From Glaciimonas sp. (lineage in GTDB: Bacteria > Pseudomonadota > Gammaproteobacteria > Burkholderiales > Burkholderiaceae_D): a stretch of DNA of 64,000 bases. The DNA lies in contig JABBOY010000023.1 of the NCBI GenBank assembly GCA_012927585.1, positions 124,001 through 188,000 on the forward strand. The letters are read 5' to 3'. Position numbers and translations under genes: made by a program. Shown here piece by piece: positions 1 to 9,134 of this stretch (within the stretch, counting starts at the first letter, position 1; each line of letters starts with the position of its first letter). The notes under the pieces were generated by a model. That model saw only the letters and a list, made by a program, of their open reading frames with translations. It was not told the DNA's origin and did not search any database.

Positions 1-182
1 TGATCGGCGTGCAGCATCAACCATCCCATCAGGCACAGATACGACCACACTGCAATATTCCAGCCCGTCAATATGCGCGTGATCAAGAACCATGATTCTG
101 GCAACATAAATATGGCAGCACACCCGGTCAGCAGTGCAATGGTCAGACGTGGGTGGTGCTGGGAGCAGAAAAGTTGGCGCAT
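1..182 (-). CDS. DUF1345 family membrane protein, N-terminal part
   Basis: The gene runs off the left edge of the window; about 60 residues are visible. Reading leftward from ATG at 182, the product begins MRQLFCSQHHPRL and continues with two hydrophobic stretches (around ALLTGCAAIFML and WNIAVWSYLCLMGWLML), the second separated by ITRILTG. This pattern of a short basic start, a first helix, then GWN.AVW.YL is what I know from the DUF1345 integral membrane proteins, whose function is not established. No promoter or SD sequence was obvious between it and the neighbouring phosphofructokinase gene, which ends at 226 on its right and reads in the same direction. Confidence 0.6.
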   Translation of the reverse strand, partial: MRQLFCSQHHPRLTIALLTGCAAIFMLPESWFLITRILTGWNIAVWSYLCLMGWLMLHAD

Positions 183-225
183 GTTGGTAAAAGTATACAA
201 AAGTATTGTGAATGACGAGGGATTA

Positions 226-1446
226 TTAACTAGCGGCAGCAATAATCTTTGCCACCGGATTGGCCCGCAGCCGGGATGCTTCCGGCATGTCGGCGCCCAG
301 CAACGGGCGCAGATATTGACGGAAGGCTTCGGTGACGTCGGTGCCGGATGCAGCGATGAAGGCATCTTCCATTACGCGCGTTTTTCCCGCTACTTCCTGC
401 AATTGCAGCAGTGCGTAATCGACCGCATAATTGCCGCTGCGCCGGATCGCCACCGAGCCGTCGCGGTCGCCCCGCATCGCAAACTGCACCGCTTTTTCGC
501 CGGCCTCGCGCGCTTCGCGCTGATCCACATCCGACACGCAACCGATGAACGAACGCTGCAGGTAGCCGAAGGTGTCACCTCGCACACGCTTGATCTGGAG
601 CTTGCTCTTGATTTCCTCGCACAACAGATCGGCCAGCGCGCCGGTGCCGGAGAGTTGCAGATTGCCGTGCGCATCGTGCTCGGAATTTTTAGCCAGCAGG
701 CTAATAATGGGTATGCCTGAAGCGTCGTGAATGCCTTCGGAAACCGCAATCACACAGCGCCCGATACGATCATGCACTGCCTTGACGTCGGCCAGAAATT
801 GCTCCAGCACGAAGGTGCGCTCAGGCAGGTAAATCAGGTGCGGCCCGTCGTCGGGAAATTTCTTGCCCAACGCCGACGCCGCGGTCAGAAAGCCCGCATG
901 GCGGCCCATCACCACGCCGACATACACGCCAGGCAAGGATGCGTTGTCCAGGTTGGCGCCGGTAAATGCCTGCGCCACAAAACGCGCCGCCGATGGAAAT
1001 CCGGGCGTGTGGTCGTTGCCAACCAGGTCGTTGTCTATCGTCTTTGGAATGTGAATGCAGCGCAGTGGATACCCGGCTTTCTGCGCTTGCTGACTGACGA
1101 TCTGTACGGTGTCGCTTGAGTCATTGCCGCCGATGTAAAAAAAGTGTTCAATCTGGTGCGCCCGCAACACCTTGAAAATTTCCTGGCAATACTTGACGTC
1201 CGGCTTGTCACGGGTGGAGCCTAGCGCTGAAGAAGGCGTTTTTGCCACCAGTTCCAGGTTGTGGCTGGTTTCCTGCGTCAGGTCAATGAAGTCTTCCTCC
1301 AGTATGCCGCGCACGCCATGACGGGCACCGTAGACCCGTTCAATATTGCGAAAATGGCGCGCTTCCAGTATCAGGCCTACCAGCGACTGATTGATGACCG
1401 CAGTCGGGCCACCACCTTGGGCGACAAGAATTTTTCCAGATGCCAT
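226..1446 (-). CDS. pfp: 6-phosphofructokinase, probably pyrophosphate-dependent
   Basis: The 406-residue protein has the phosphofructokinase fold signatures: an N-terminal GGGPTAVIN glycine loop, GGNDSSDT around residue 106, the catalytic PKTIDND motif around residue 134 and MGRHAGF around residue 180. ATP-dependent enzymes carry GGDGS at the phosphoryl-donor site. The acidic GGNDS variant here points to pyrophosphate as donor, by family rule. The reaction is interconversion of fructose 6-phosphate and fructose 1,6-bisphosphate in glycolysis and gluconeogenesis in the cytosol. A short SD-like AGGAGAA precedes the ATG on the minus strand. The gene stands alone, with a large palindrome (1502-1559) just upstream. 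Confidence 0.85.
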   Translation of the reverse strand: MASGKILVAQGGGPTAVINQSLVGLILEARHFRNIERVYGARHGVRGILEEDFIDLTQETSHNLELVAKTPSSALGSTRDKPDVKYCQEIFKVLRAHQIEHFFYIGGNDSSDTVQIVSQQAQKAGYPLRCIHIPKTIDNDLVGNDHTPGFPSAARFVAQAFTGANLDNASLPGVYVGVVMGRHAGFLTAASALGKKFPDDGPHLIYLPERTFVLEQFLADVKAVHDRIGRCVIAVSEGIHDASGIPIISLLAKNSEHDAHGNLQLSGTGALADLLCEEIKSKLQIKRVRGDTFGYLQRSFIGCVSDVDQREAREAGEKAVQFAMRGDRDGSVAIRRSGNYAVDYALLQLQEVAGKTRVMEDAFIAASGTDVTEAFRQYLRPLLGADMPEASRLRANPVAKIIAAAS

Positions 1447-1501
1447 GCCATTCTCCTAACAATTTTTCATGCTTTTGATTGTAACCCCGGCGTATCGATA
1501 C

Positions 1502-1559
1502 CAGTAGTGCAGGCCTCCGTGCCTGCGCCGGGCCACAGGCACGGAGGCCTGCACTACTG
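1502..1559. repeat. Large palindrome, CAGTAGTGCAGG family, copy 1
   Basis: Two perfect 24-base inverted arms (1502-1525 and 1536-1559) flank a 10-base loop. The outer part CAGTAGTGCAGG is shared with palindromes at 50659-50694 and 56797-56826. It lies between pfp and the MFS gene, both leftward, so it would form a strong hairpin in any transcript. It has no run of T characteristic of an intrinsic terminator. Confidence 0.85.
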
Positions 1560-1624
1560 ATAATTAACTCTTAAAGCAACTTTTAAGGCAACATTTTTTG
1601 CGTAAGCCCTGCATCCAAATAACA

Positions 1625-3286
1625 TCAATCACTGGCGTAAATGTCCTTGCCGCTGGTTTCCTCGATGTACAGCGTGCCGATGATAAATGTGACCAGGGCG
1701 ATGATTACCGGATACCACAAGCCATAATAAATGTCGCCCTTGAAAGCCACCAGTGCGAAGGTGGTGGTGGGTAGAAAGCCGCCAAACCAGCCATTGCCGA
1801 TGTGGTACGGCAGCGACATTGAGGTGTAGCGAATACGGGTTGGAAATAATTCCACCAGTAGCGCCGCAATTGGGCCGTATACCATGGTCACAAACAACAT
1901 CAGCACGAACAGCAAAAACAACAGCATGCCACGGTTGACCTGTTCTGGATCGGCCTTGGTTGGATAGCCGGCAGCTTTCAGGGCGTTCGTCATTTGTTTG
2001 GTAAAGGTTTCGGTTTGCACAGCGGCATCTGCCGCGCTCAGGCCGGTGGCATCAAACCCCTGCAGGATCTGCCCGCCGATCTGGATTGCGGCGATTGAGC
2101 CGGCAGGGCTGTCGACATTCGTATAATTGACCGATGCCTTGGTCAGCGCGGTGCGGGCGATATCGCAGGAAGAATCGAATTTCTTTACGCCGGTGGGATT
2201 AAACAGAAAATGGCACTCGGACGGATCGGCTTTGACGATTACAGGCGCGCTGGCCTGCGCCGCTTCCAGCGCCGGATTAGCGTAGTGTGTAATGGCCTTG
2301 AAGATCGGGAAATACGTCAATGCAGCCAGCAAGCAGCCGGCCATAATGATCGGCTTACGGCCGATTTTGTCTGAAAGTGCGCCAAAAACGATGAAAAACG
2401 GCGTTCCCAGCAACAGCGAGGCTGCAATCAGCAGATTTGCGGTCTGGCCATTGACCTTCAATGTCTGGATCAGGAAGAACAGCGTGTAAAACTGGCCGGT
2501 GTACCAGACGACAGCCTGGCCTGCGGTCAAGCCAAACAGCGCCAGGATGACAATTTTCATGTTTTTCCAGCGCCCGAAAGACTCGGTGAGCGGCGCCGGG
2601 GAAGTTCTGCCTTGCGCTTTCATCCGTGCAAAAGCCGGTGACTCGCGCAATGACATGCGAATCCAGACCGACACTGCCAGCAAAAAAATCGAGACCAGGA
2701 ACGGAATCCGCCAGCCCCAATCCTGGAACGCTTCTTCGCCGACTGCAGTGCGCATGCCCAGAATAATCAGCAATGACATCAGCAAACCCAGCGTTGCAGT
2801 GGTCTGGATCCAAGCGGTGAAAATGCCGCGTTTATGATTCGGTGCATGTTCGGCGACATAGATTGCGGCTCCCCCGTATTCACCGCCCAAGGCCAGACCT
2901 TGCAGAATGCGCATGCTGACCAGCGCAATCGGCGCGGCCATCCCGATCGAGGTGTAACTGGGCAACAGGCCAACGATAAAAGTTGCACTGCCCATAATCA
3001 GGATCGTCAGCAGAAAGACGTATTTGCGCCCAATCATGTCGCCCAGGCGGCCGAAAATAAGGGCGCCAAAAGGGCGCACGATGAAGCCGGCGGCAAATGC
3101 CAACAGCGCAAAAATGAAGCCGGTGTTTTCATCCACGCCTGAGAAGAACTGCCGGGCTATGATTGTGGCCAGCGAACCATACAGGTAAAAGTCATACCAT
3201 TCGAATATGGTGCCCAGCGAGGATGCAAAAATCACTTTCTGTTCTTCTGCCGTGAAGACGTGCGCTGGGGGTGTTGCGGGCGTCAT
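1625..3286 (-). CDS. MFS transporter, metabolite:H+ symporter (MHS) type
   Basis: A 553-residue inner-membrane transporter. The opening IFEWYDFYLYGSLA followed by RPFGALIFGRLGDMIGR is typical of the MHS branch of the major facilitator superfamily (ProP, KgtP and ShiA relatives), which move small carboxylates or zwitterions with protons. GALSDKIGRKP marks the second half. An unusual soluble insertion of about 115 residues (about 335-450), containing two Cys, lies between two late transmembrane helices, making the protein about 100 residues longer than ordinary MHS members. SD-like GAGGAGAA precedes the start. The gene diverges from the thiolase gene at 3578, which suggests, but does not prove, an acyl or carboxylate substrate. 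Confidence 0.8.
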   Translation of the reverse strand: MTPATPPAHVFTAEEQKVIFASSLGTIFEWYDFYLYGSLATIIARQFFSGVDENTGFIFALLAFAAGFIVRPFGALIFGRLGDMIGRKYVFLLTILIMGSATFIVGLLPSYTSIGMAAPIALVSMRILQGLALGGEYGGAAIYVAEHAPNHKRGIFTAWIQTTATLGLLMSLLIILGMRTAVGEEAFQDWGWRIPFLVSIFLLAVSVWIRMSLRESPAFARMKAQGRTSPAPLTESFGRWKNMKIVILALFGLTAGQAVVWYTGQFYTLFFLIQTLKVNGQTANLLIAASLLLGTPFFIVFGALSDKIGRKPIIMAGCLLAALTYFPIFKAITHYANPALEAAQASAPVIVKADPSECHFLFNPTGVKKFDSSCDIARTALTKASVNYTNVDSPAGSIAAIQIGGQILQGFDATGLSAADAAVQTETFTKQMTNALKAAGYPTKADPEQVNRGMLLFLLFVLMLFVTMVYGPIAALLVELFPTRIRYTSMSLPYHIGNGWFGGFLPTTTFALVAFKGDIYYGLWYPVIIALVTFIIGTLYIEETSGKDIYASD

Positions 3287-3447
3287 TCGTTCTCCTCAAA
3301 TTATTTTTATTAGAGCTGGCTTGCAAAGCACAGCACGGATTTGCTTGAGTTTCAACTCTGAAGCTTACGTGATTCTTGCGTGTAAATTGAAAACCGGCGG
3401 CGCCTTAAGACAAACAGGCCAAATGCAATTCCTGACACTTTTTATAT

Positions 3448-3476
3448 TTGCGAACGATCGTACTAAATTATGCTAT
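3448..3476 (+). promoter_or_regulatory. Putative promoter of the thiolase cluster with an operator in its spacer
   Basis: A -35-like TTGCGA (3448-3453) and a -10-like TGCTAT (3471-3476) are separated by 17 bases. The spacer starts with the perfect 8-base palindrome ACGATCGT (3454-3461). Palindromes of this kind are frequent operators of TetR-family repressors, including those controlling beta-oxidation genes. The assignment is inference from layout only. Confidence 0.4.
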
Positions 3477-3577
3477 TCTGCGATTTATGCAATCCATGCA
3501 ATGCATCGGCTTTGCTGCAAAAAAGCCCTTTGTAAAACTAGAAAACCCAACACATCACCGACAAATAGGAGACTTTC

Positions 3578-4756
3578 ATGACTGATGCCGTCATCGTATC
3601 GACCGCCCGCACCGCTCTGGCCAAATCCTGGAAGGGTGCTTTCAACATGACCCATGGCGCCACGCTGGGCGGTCATGTGCTGCATGCTGCGATTGAGCGC
3701 GCTGGAATCGAACCCGGCGAAGTGGAAGATGTAATGATGGGTTGCGCCACGCCGGAAGGTGCGACCGGCAGCAATATCGCGCGTCAGATTGCCTTGCGCG
3801 GCGGTTGCCCGGTGACCACGGCCGGCATGACGATCAACCGGTTTTGCTCTTCCGGGTTGCAAACCATCGCACTGGCGGCGCAGCGCATCATCGCCGGCGA
3901 AGGCGATATTTATGCGGCCGGCGGCGTCGAGTCGATTTCCTGCGTACAGCAAGAAGCGAACCTGCACATGATCCGGGAAACCTGGCTGCAAGAACACAAG
4001 CCGGCACTGTATTGGCCGATGCTGCAAACCGCTGAAGTCGTCGCCAAACGCTATAACATTGCGCGCCAGCGCCAGGACGAATACGGCGTCCAAAGCCAGT
4101 TGCGCGCCGCCGCAGCACAAGCCGACGGCAAGTTCATGGATGAAATCGTGCCGATGACCACCATCATGGGCGTGGCCGACAAGGCCAGCGGCATGCTGAT
4201 GACGAAAGAAGTCACGATCAGTGCCGATGAAGGCATTCGCGCCGACACCACACTTGAGACGGTATCGAAAATCCGTTCGGCGATCCCGGGCGGCGTGATT
4301 ACCGCCGGTAACGCCAGTCAATTCTCCGATGGCGCATCGGTTGCCATCGTGATGAACAGTAAGCTTGCAGAAGCCAAGGGCTTGCAGCCGCTCGGTATCT
4401 TCCGCGGTTTTGCAGTAGCCGGTTGCGAGCCGGACGAGATGGGCATCGGCCCGGTATTTGCAATTCCAAAACTACTGAAAAAAGCCGGCCTGAAAGTCTC
4501 CGATATCGGCCTGTGGGAACTCAACGAAGCGTTTGCGGTGCAAGTGCTGTATTGCGCGGACACGCTCGGGATTCCGATGGATCGTTTGAATGTAGATGGC
4601 GGCGCGATTGCTGTGGGCCATCCGTATGGCGTATCCGGCGCACGCTTGACCGGGCATGCGCTGCTTGAAGGCAAGCGGCGCGGCGTCAAATACGTGGTCG
4701 TGACCATGTGCATCGGCGGCGGCCAGGGTGCTGCCGGTCTGTTTGAAGTGGTTTAA
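3578..4756 (+). CDS. Acetyl-CoA C-acyltransferase (thiolase)
   Basis: A 392-residue thiolase. The nucleophile Cys90 lies in NRFCSSG. The C-terminal catalytic motifs [20 protein letters not shown] and [13 protein letters not shown] are all intact. The family cleaves 3-ketoacyl-CoA with CoA or condenses two acyl-CoAs in the cytosol; sequence alone does not settle the direction or chain length. A good SD (TAGGAGA) precedes the ATG. It heads a rightward group with a Dabb protein, two SDR enzymes and a thioesterase, consistent with a fatty acid or aromatic acid degradation cluster. Confidence 0.9.
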   Translation: MTDAVIVSTARTALAKSWKGAFNMTHGATLGGHVLHAAIERAGIEPGEVEDVMMGCATPEGATGSNIARQIALRGGCPVTTAGMTINRFCSSGLQTIALAAQRIIAGEGDIYAAGGVESISCVQQEANLHMIRETWLQEHKPALYWPMLQTAEVVAKRYNIARQRQDEYGVQSQLRAAAAQADGKFMDEIVPMTTIMGVADKASGMLMTKEVTISADEGIRADTTLETVSKIRSAIPGGVITAGNASQFSDGASVAIVMNSKLAEAKGLQPLGIFRGFAVAGCEPDEMGIGPVFAIPKLLKKAGLKVSDIGLWELNEAFAVQVLYCADTLGIPMDRLNVDGGAIAVGHPYGVSGARLTGHALLEGKRRGVKYVVVTMCIGGGQGAAGLFEVV

Positions 4757-4824
4757 GGCTTGAACATCGGCACGCAAGGTTTTAAAGTGCTGCTCTCTTT
4801 AAACGTATAAACAGGATACCAACC

Positions 4825-5127
4825 ATGATCAGGCACATCGTCATGTGGCAATTGAAAGACCGGGCCGAAGGCGCGGACAAGGCCAGCAATGCGGTAAAAA
4901 TGAAGCAGATGATCGATAGTTGCCGTGACATCGTGCCGGGCATCCTGAAGCTCGAAGTCGCGCTGGCGCAAGACGGGCTGGAAGCGACTTACGATGTGGT
5001 GTTGTATGCGGAATTCGAGTCGGTAGCAGCACTGGACGCGTATCAAAATCATCCGACGCACCAAGCGATCAAGCCCTTTATCGGTGCGATACGGCAGGCC
5101 CGGCAGTGTATGGATTATGTGCTGTAA
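4825..5127 (+). CDS. Dabb (stress-responsive alpha/beta barrel) domain protein
   Basis: A 100-residue protein starting MIRHIVMWQLKD, the usual opening of the dimeric alpha-beta barrel (Dabb, PF07876) family, followed by the typical HPTHQ..KPFIG segment at residues 75-85. Members range from stress proteins to small-molecule cyclases, so the reaction cannot be named. It follows the thiolase gene by 68 bases on the same strand. SD-like CAGGATA precedes the ATG. Confidence 0.75.
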   Translation: MIRHIVMWQLKDRAEGADKASNAVKMKQMIDSCRDIVPGILKLEVALAQDGLEATYDVVLYAEFESVAALDAYQNHPTHQAIKPFIGAIRQARQCMDYVL

Positions 5128-5152
5128 ATAGTCTGTAAATAGCTGCGAATAC

Positions 5153-5225
5153 GTTATACATAGCCGTGTATTTTTAACATCTCATTATATCAATGCGGGA
5201 AGTGCATTGTTTTTATGCATACTCC
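5153..5225 (-). repeat. Dispersed hairpin element (CCGCATATAAT family), copy F
   Basis: Read on the minus strand it has GGAGTATG, an A-rich spacer, TTCCCGCAT, ATAATG and AAAAATACA in the same order as five other copies in this window. It lies in the gap before the SDR gene that starts at 5319. Confidence 0.55.
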
Positions 5226-5318
5226 TGCCCTACGAATGTAGGGGAAGTGAAACCTGCGTTTTTCATGCAATCAAACTGCTCGGGTTTCCCTCGCCCTGCC
5301 TTTAAAGAAAGAAAACAC

Positions 5319-6101
5319 ATGCGTACAGTTCAGCAACTCTTTGATTTACAAGGTAAAACCGCACTGGTTACTGGCGGCTCGCGCGGGCTCGGGCTGCAGA
5401 TCGCCGAAGCGCTGGGCGAACTGGGCGCAAAAATCGTGCTGTCGTCACGCAAACAATCTGACCTCGATGAAGCGGTGACTCATCTCAAGCAGCGCGGCAT
5501 CGAAGCTAGCGCGATTGCCGCTGATCTGTCGCAGGACGCCGCCATCGAACCGCTCATTACGGAAACGCTGACGCGCCTCGGCCATATCGATATTCTGATC
5601 AACAATGCCGGCGCCACTTGGGGCGCACCGGCTGAAGACCATCCTATCGAAGCTTGGGACAAGGTAATGGACCTGAATATCCGCAGCATCTTCCTGATCT
5701 CGCAAGCAGTGGGCAAACGCACAATGATTCCGCGCAAATACGGCCGCATCATCAATCTGGCATCGATTGCAGGCCTCGCTGGCAATTCACCCGGCACCAT
5801 GGACACCATTGCATACAACACGTCGAAGGGCGCAGTGATCAATTTCACCCGCGCGCTGGCTGGCGAGTGGGGCAGGTACGGTATCACCGTCAACGCTATC
5901 GCACCGGGCTTCTTTCCCTCCAAAATGACCAAGGGCGTGCTGCAAAATATTGGTATGGACGTTCTGTGCGCTGGCGTGCCGCTGCAGCGCATCGGCGACA
6001 ACGAAGATTTGAAAGGCATCGCGGCATTGTTTGCGTCCGACGCCGGCAAGCACATCACCGGCCAAATCATGGCGGTCGATGGTGGCGTGAGCGCAGTCTG
6101 A
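5319..6101 (+). CDS. SDR family oxidoreductase (3-oxoacyl reductase-like)
   Basis: A 260-residue classical short-chain dehydrogenase: the cofactor motif TGGSRGLGLQ near residues 18-27, NNAGA near 92, the catalytic Ser in NLASIAG, the YNTSK active-site motif, and a C-terminal DGGVSAV. I chose ATG 5319 because it has an AAAGAAAG ribosome site and gives the normal family length. An upstream in-frame ATG at 5193 would add 42 unrelated residues translated from repeat copy F. The stop overlaps the start of the next gene (TGATG), suggesting translational coupling. Substrate unknown; the context suggests acyl intermediates. Confidence 0.85.
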   Translation: MRTVQQLFDLQGKTALVTGGSRGLGLQIAEALGELGAKIVLSSRKQSDLDEAVTHLKQRGIEASAIAADLSQDAAIEPLITETLTRLGHIDILINNAGATWGAPAEDHPIEAWDKVMDLNIRSIFLISQAVGKRTMIPRKYGRIINLASIAGLAGNSPGTMDTIAYNTSKGAVINFTRALAGEWGRYGITVNAIAPGFFPSKMTKGVLQNIGMDVLCAGVPLQRIGDNEDLKGIAALFASDAGKHITGQIMAVDGGVSAV

Positions 6102-6556
6102 TGACCGTGGTGTCGACAGCGGCCCGAATACCGTTTCCGGTCGAAATTCCGTTCCTCAATGAAATCGGGGTCGAACTGCTCAGTATGGGCAATGGCCAGG
6201 CGCAAGTCGCAGTCGATCTGCAAGGACGCCACATGAACAGTTGGGCGGTTGCCCACGGCGGCTTGACGATGACGCTGCTCGATGTCGCGATGTCACTGGC
6301 CGGGCGCTCGATTTTTCCGCAGGCCAGGGGTGCAATCACGGTCGAAATGAACACCAGCTTCCTGCAACCTGGCGGTAAGCCGGGCAGTCGGTTGATCGCC
6401 ATCGGCAAAGCATTTCATCGTTCCACCTCCCTGTGTTTTTGCGAAGGAGAAGTCTGGAACGGCGACAAACTGGTAGCCAAGGCAATGGGCACCTTCAAAT
6501 ACCTGCGCCGCATTGATGACGGCAGTACCCCATTGGCCGGACAAGTGGGCGACTGA
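6101..6556 (+). CDS. PaaI-type hotdog thioesterase
   Basis: A 151-residue single hotdog-domain protein. HMNSWAVAHGGLTMTLLD at residues 46-63 is the PaaI/YbgC-type active-site segment (H-x-N..HGG..LLD), followed by a central VEMNTSFLQP strand. The family hydrolyses acyl- or aryl-CoA thioesters in the cytosol. The ATG overlaps the stop of the SDR gene by one base, so the two are probably translated together. The frame continues open upstream inside the SDR gene, but only the ATG at 6101 gives a normal hotdog start. Confidence 0.85.
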   Translation: MTVVSTAARIPFPVEIPFLNEIGVELLSMGNGQAQVAVDLQGRHMNSWAVAHGGLTMTLLDVAMSLAGRSIFPQARGAITVEMNTSFLQPGGKPGSRLIAIGKAFHRSTSLCFCEGEVWNGDKLVAKAMGTFKYLRRIDDGSTPLAGQVGD

Positions 6557-6647
6557 TTCCATGTCTAAATATGACGCCGTGGCGCATTTTTCACATTCAA
6601 ATTTCCAGCTTAAAAAAACGTAATTTTTAAAAAAATCAGGAGACAAG

Positions 6648-7553
6648 ATGCAAAATTTCAAGGATAAAGTCGCCGTCATTACTGGCGGCGCAGGCGGTTT
6701 CGGCCGCGAGTTCGCCCGTATCGGCGCACAACGCGGCATGAAACTGGTATTGGCCGATGTGCAGCAGGATGCACTCGACCAAGCCAAAGCCGAACTCGAA
6801 GCGCAAGGCGCGCAAGTGCTGGCGATGATCTGCGACGTGCGCAAGGCCGACCAGGTGCAAGCGCTGGCAGATGCCACCATGGCGCGCTTCGGTGCGGTGC
6901 ATCTATTGTTCAACAATGCCGGCGTGGGCTCCGGCGGCCTGGTGTGGGAAAACTCGGTGGCCGACTGGGAATGGGTGCTGGGCGTGAACCTGTGGGGCGT
7001 GATTCACGGCGTGCGTATCTTCACTCCGCTGATGCTGGAATGCGCCAAGAAGGAACCCGGTTATCAAGGTCATATCGTCAACACCGCTTCCATGGCCGGT
7101 TTGCTCAATGCACCGGCAATGGGCGTCTACAACGTCTCTAAACACGCGGTGGTATCGCTGTCGGAGTCGTTGTACCACGACTTGCAACTGGTAGAAGCAC
7201 CGATCGGCGCCTCGGTGCTGTGCCCGTATTTTGTGCCGACCGGCATTAGCCAGTCGCACCGCAACCGGCCCGAAGATGTGAAAATGATGGCAAAACCGAC
7301 TACCAGCCAAATGGCCGCGCAAATCATGACTGACAAGGCAGTCAATTCCGGCAAGGTCAGCGCGGCCGATGTCGCGCAATCGACTTTCGATGCAATCGGT
7401 GACGGCAAGTTTTACATCTACTCGCATCCTGATGCACTGTCCGGGGTTCAGACCCGGATGGAAGAGATCGTCAGCCAGACCAATCCGAGCGATCCGTTAG
7501 CCGCCACGCCGCATATCCGCGACATGCTGCGCGCCAAGATGCAAGTGGCGTAA
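6648..7553 (+). CDS. SDR family oxidoreductase
   Basis: A 301-residue short-chain dehydrogenase with VITGGAGGFGREFA at residues 10-23, NNAGVG near 89, Ser in NTASMAGLL and YNVSKHA as the active-site Tyr and Lys. The C-terminal 100 residues are longer than in the SDR upstream (CPYFVPTGI followed by an extension), as in SDRs of acyl or steroid metabolism. SD CAGGAGA lies 6 bases before the ATG. It follows the thioesterase gene by 91 bases and probably belongs to the same cluster. Substrate unknown. Confidence 0.85.
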   Translation: MQNFKDKVAVITGGAGGFGREFARIGAQRGMKLVLADVQQDALDQAKAELEAQGAQVLAMICDVRKADQVQALADATMARFGAVHLLFNNAGVGSGGLVWENSVADWEWVLGVNLWGVIHGVRIFTPLMLECAKKEPGYQGHIVNTASMAGLLNAPAMGVYNVSKHAVVSLSESLYHDLQLVEAPIGASVLCPYFVPTGISQSHRNRPEDVKMMAKPTTSQMAAQIMTDKAVNSGKVSAADVAQSTFDAIGDGKFYIYSHPDALSGVQTRMEEIVSQTNPSDPLAATPHIRDMLRAKMQVA

Positions 7554-7585
7554 ACTATAATTTTCAAAAATTTTACTGGAAAATT

Positions 7586-8032
7586 ATGGCGCTACGGATT
7601 GGACTCGGCGATTGGGCCACTCAAAAATCAGAAGCACAAGCGATTCGCTACGCGGTTTTTGTACTGGAGCAAAAAGTCCCGCTCGAAATGGAATGGGACG
7701 AGATGGACGCGCAGTGCCTGCACGCGGTCGCTTTCATGTCGGATAGCGATGATGTGGAGCAGGCTGTCGGCACCGGACGGTTATTGCCAGACGGCCATAT
7801 TGGCCGCATGGCGGTGCTTAAACAAGCGCGTGGCAGCGGCGTCGGCGCGGCGCTACTGTTGGCGCTGATGCAACAGGCGCAACGACGGGGTCAGCGCCAA
7901 GTGGAACTCAGCGCACAGACCCACGCTGAAGTGTTTTATGCGCGTTACGGCTTTGTGCGCGAAGGCGAGCAATACCAGGACGCCGGCATACCGCATGTAC
8001 ATATGCGACATATTTTCGATGAACGTAGCTGA
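7586..8032 (+). CDS. GNAT family N-acetyltransferase
   Basis: A 148-residue protein with the acetyl-CoA loop QARGSGVGAALLLALM (residues 75-90), preceded by IGRMAVLK, and the late ARYGFVREGEQY strand typical of the ElaA/YjcF-like GNAT group. Such enzymes transfer acetyl from acetyl-CoA to an amine; the acceptor cannot be predicted. It lies 32 bases after the SDR gene on the same strand, with SD-like TGGAAA, so it may be cotranscribed. Confidence 0.8.
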   Translation: MALRIGLGDWATQKSEAQAIRYAVFVLEQKVPLEMEWDEMDAQCLHAVAFMSDSDDVEQAVGTGRLLPDGHIGRMAVLKQARGSGVGAALLLALMQQAQRRGQRQVELSAQTHAEVFYARYGFVREGEQYQDAGIPHVHMRHIFDERS

Positions 8033-8088
8033 CTTTCATAATCAATGCATGAAAAATGTACGAAAAGCACGGCCATACGTATTAAAAA

Positions 8089-8292
8089 TTAAGCGGTTGT
8101 ATTGACATTTTGCCCTAAATGCGGCGGCAGATTGCTGGCTGCTACCGGGATTTCCGGTAAGCTGGCGATTAAAGCTTCCGCATTGGAAGCGCCAATATCC
8201 ATAGCCTTCTTGAGCACCGAGATGCCGATCGCATCATTGGTCTGGGTTGATGCAAGTGAAGTTGCCAGGCTGGCAATACTACTAACGTCCAT
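8089..8292 (-). CDS. YjfB family protein (putative motility protein)
   Basis: A 67-residue protein starting MDVSSIASLATSLA, with LKKAMD near residue 25 and an NLPPHLGQNVNT end, the pattern of the small YjfB family annotated as putative motility protein. ATG 8292 has a strong SD (AAGGAG), which is why it is preferred over the upstream ATG at 8340. Its 5' end overlaps the last 11 bases of the NRDE gene, so coupling to that gene is likely. The biochemical role is not established. Confidence 0.7.
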   Translation of the reverse strand: MDVSSIASLATSLASTQTNDAIGISVLKKAMDIGASNAEALIASLPEIPVAASNLPPHLGQNVNTTA

Positions 8293-9115
8293 GATGATCT
8301 CCTTCAGGGTTGTAATCCGAGTAGCGGCAGCTGCGTGCATTACTTGAATACAATCGTTCCGGTTGGGCGTCCTGCTTGGTGGCGACGCGTGGGCAGACGC
8401 GTTCGATCAGCGCAGCGGGAGCTTTGTTGTGGAGCCGCACCAAGGTCGATGCGCGGGTGCCGTAATTGGGCGCTTCAATATAGGGTGCCGACAGCAGGCG
8501 TTCCAGTTCGATATCGATGCCGGTTTTGGGCAAGCGGCAATCGGAGGCGGCGCGGGTAGTGTCGAACAGCATGTCGAAATAGGCTTCTTCCGGTGCACGC
8601 TGGCATAGCAGGCTGGCAAATTGCGCTTTGGTGCGAACCACTTTCGGCCAGGGCGTATCGAGCAACGCGTTCGATATGCCGTAAATTCCCGGTGCCAGCG
8701 GTTGACCGTTACGTACATCTTCAGAGCCTCGATTGGAAAACCAGATCAATTGCTCGCGGTCGCCGACCAGCAAATTAAATCCATTGTATTCCGCGCTAGC
8801 GTCCTGGATAGCATCGATATAGCTGCGTGGACTCATGTTGCCACGCAAAAAATCAGCTACCAGATTACCGCGCGACGGCGCATCGGTACGTTTTTCGGAC
8901 GGCGCGCGGATATTTGTAATGGCAGCAAAACGGCCCGGCTGGGTGATGCCCATCCAAGTGCCGCCGGCTTGCAGATCGCGTCCAGCGTAGATTTGCGGGT
9001 AATCATCCCAGGCCATGGCCGGCGCAGTGGGACGATCCAGAAATTCATCACGGTTAGCGGCCGCAATCAGTGGCATATCGGGCAACACATGCCAGGCAAA
9101 AACGATCAAGCACAT
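8282..9115 (-). CDS. NRDE family protein (TANGO2-like)
   Basis: A 277-residue protein starting MCLIVFAW with AANRDEFLDRP at residues 19-29 and GGTWMGITQPGRFAAITN near 51-68, diagnostic of the NRDE/TANGO2 family. The Cys at position 2 resembles the N-terminal nucleophile of Ntn hydrolases, an inference for this family. The bacterial role is poorly defined. It reads leftward and overlaps the YjfB gene at its 3' end. Confidence 0.85.
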   Translation of the reverse strand: MCLIVFAWHVLPDMPLIAAANRDEFLDRPTAPAMAWDDYPQIYAGRDLQAGGTWMGITQPGRFAAITNIRAPSEKRTDAPSRGNLVADFLRGNMSPRSYIDAIQDASAEYNGFNLLVGDREQLIWFSNRGSEDVRNGQPLAPGIYGISNALLDTPWPKVVRTKAQFASLLCQRAPEEAYFDMLFDTTRAASDCRLPKTGIDIELERLLSAPYIEAPNYGTRASTLVRLHNKAPAALIERVCPRVATKQDAQPERLYSSNARSCRYSDYNPEGDHHGR

Positions 9116-9134
9116 AAGCTAGTTTCCAATAAAG

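Noticed and set aside
3485..4321. 278-residue minus-strand frame opposite the thiolase gene
   Set aside because: It mirrors a well-supported thiolase gene in a GC-rich region and shows no domain or SD.
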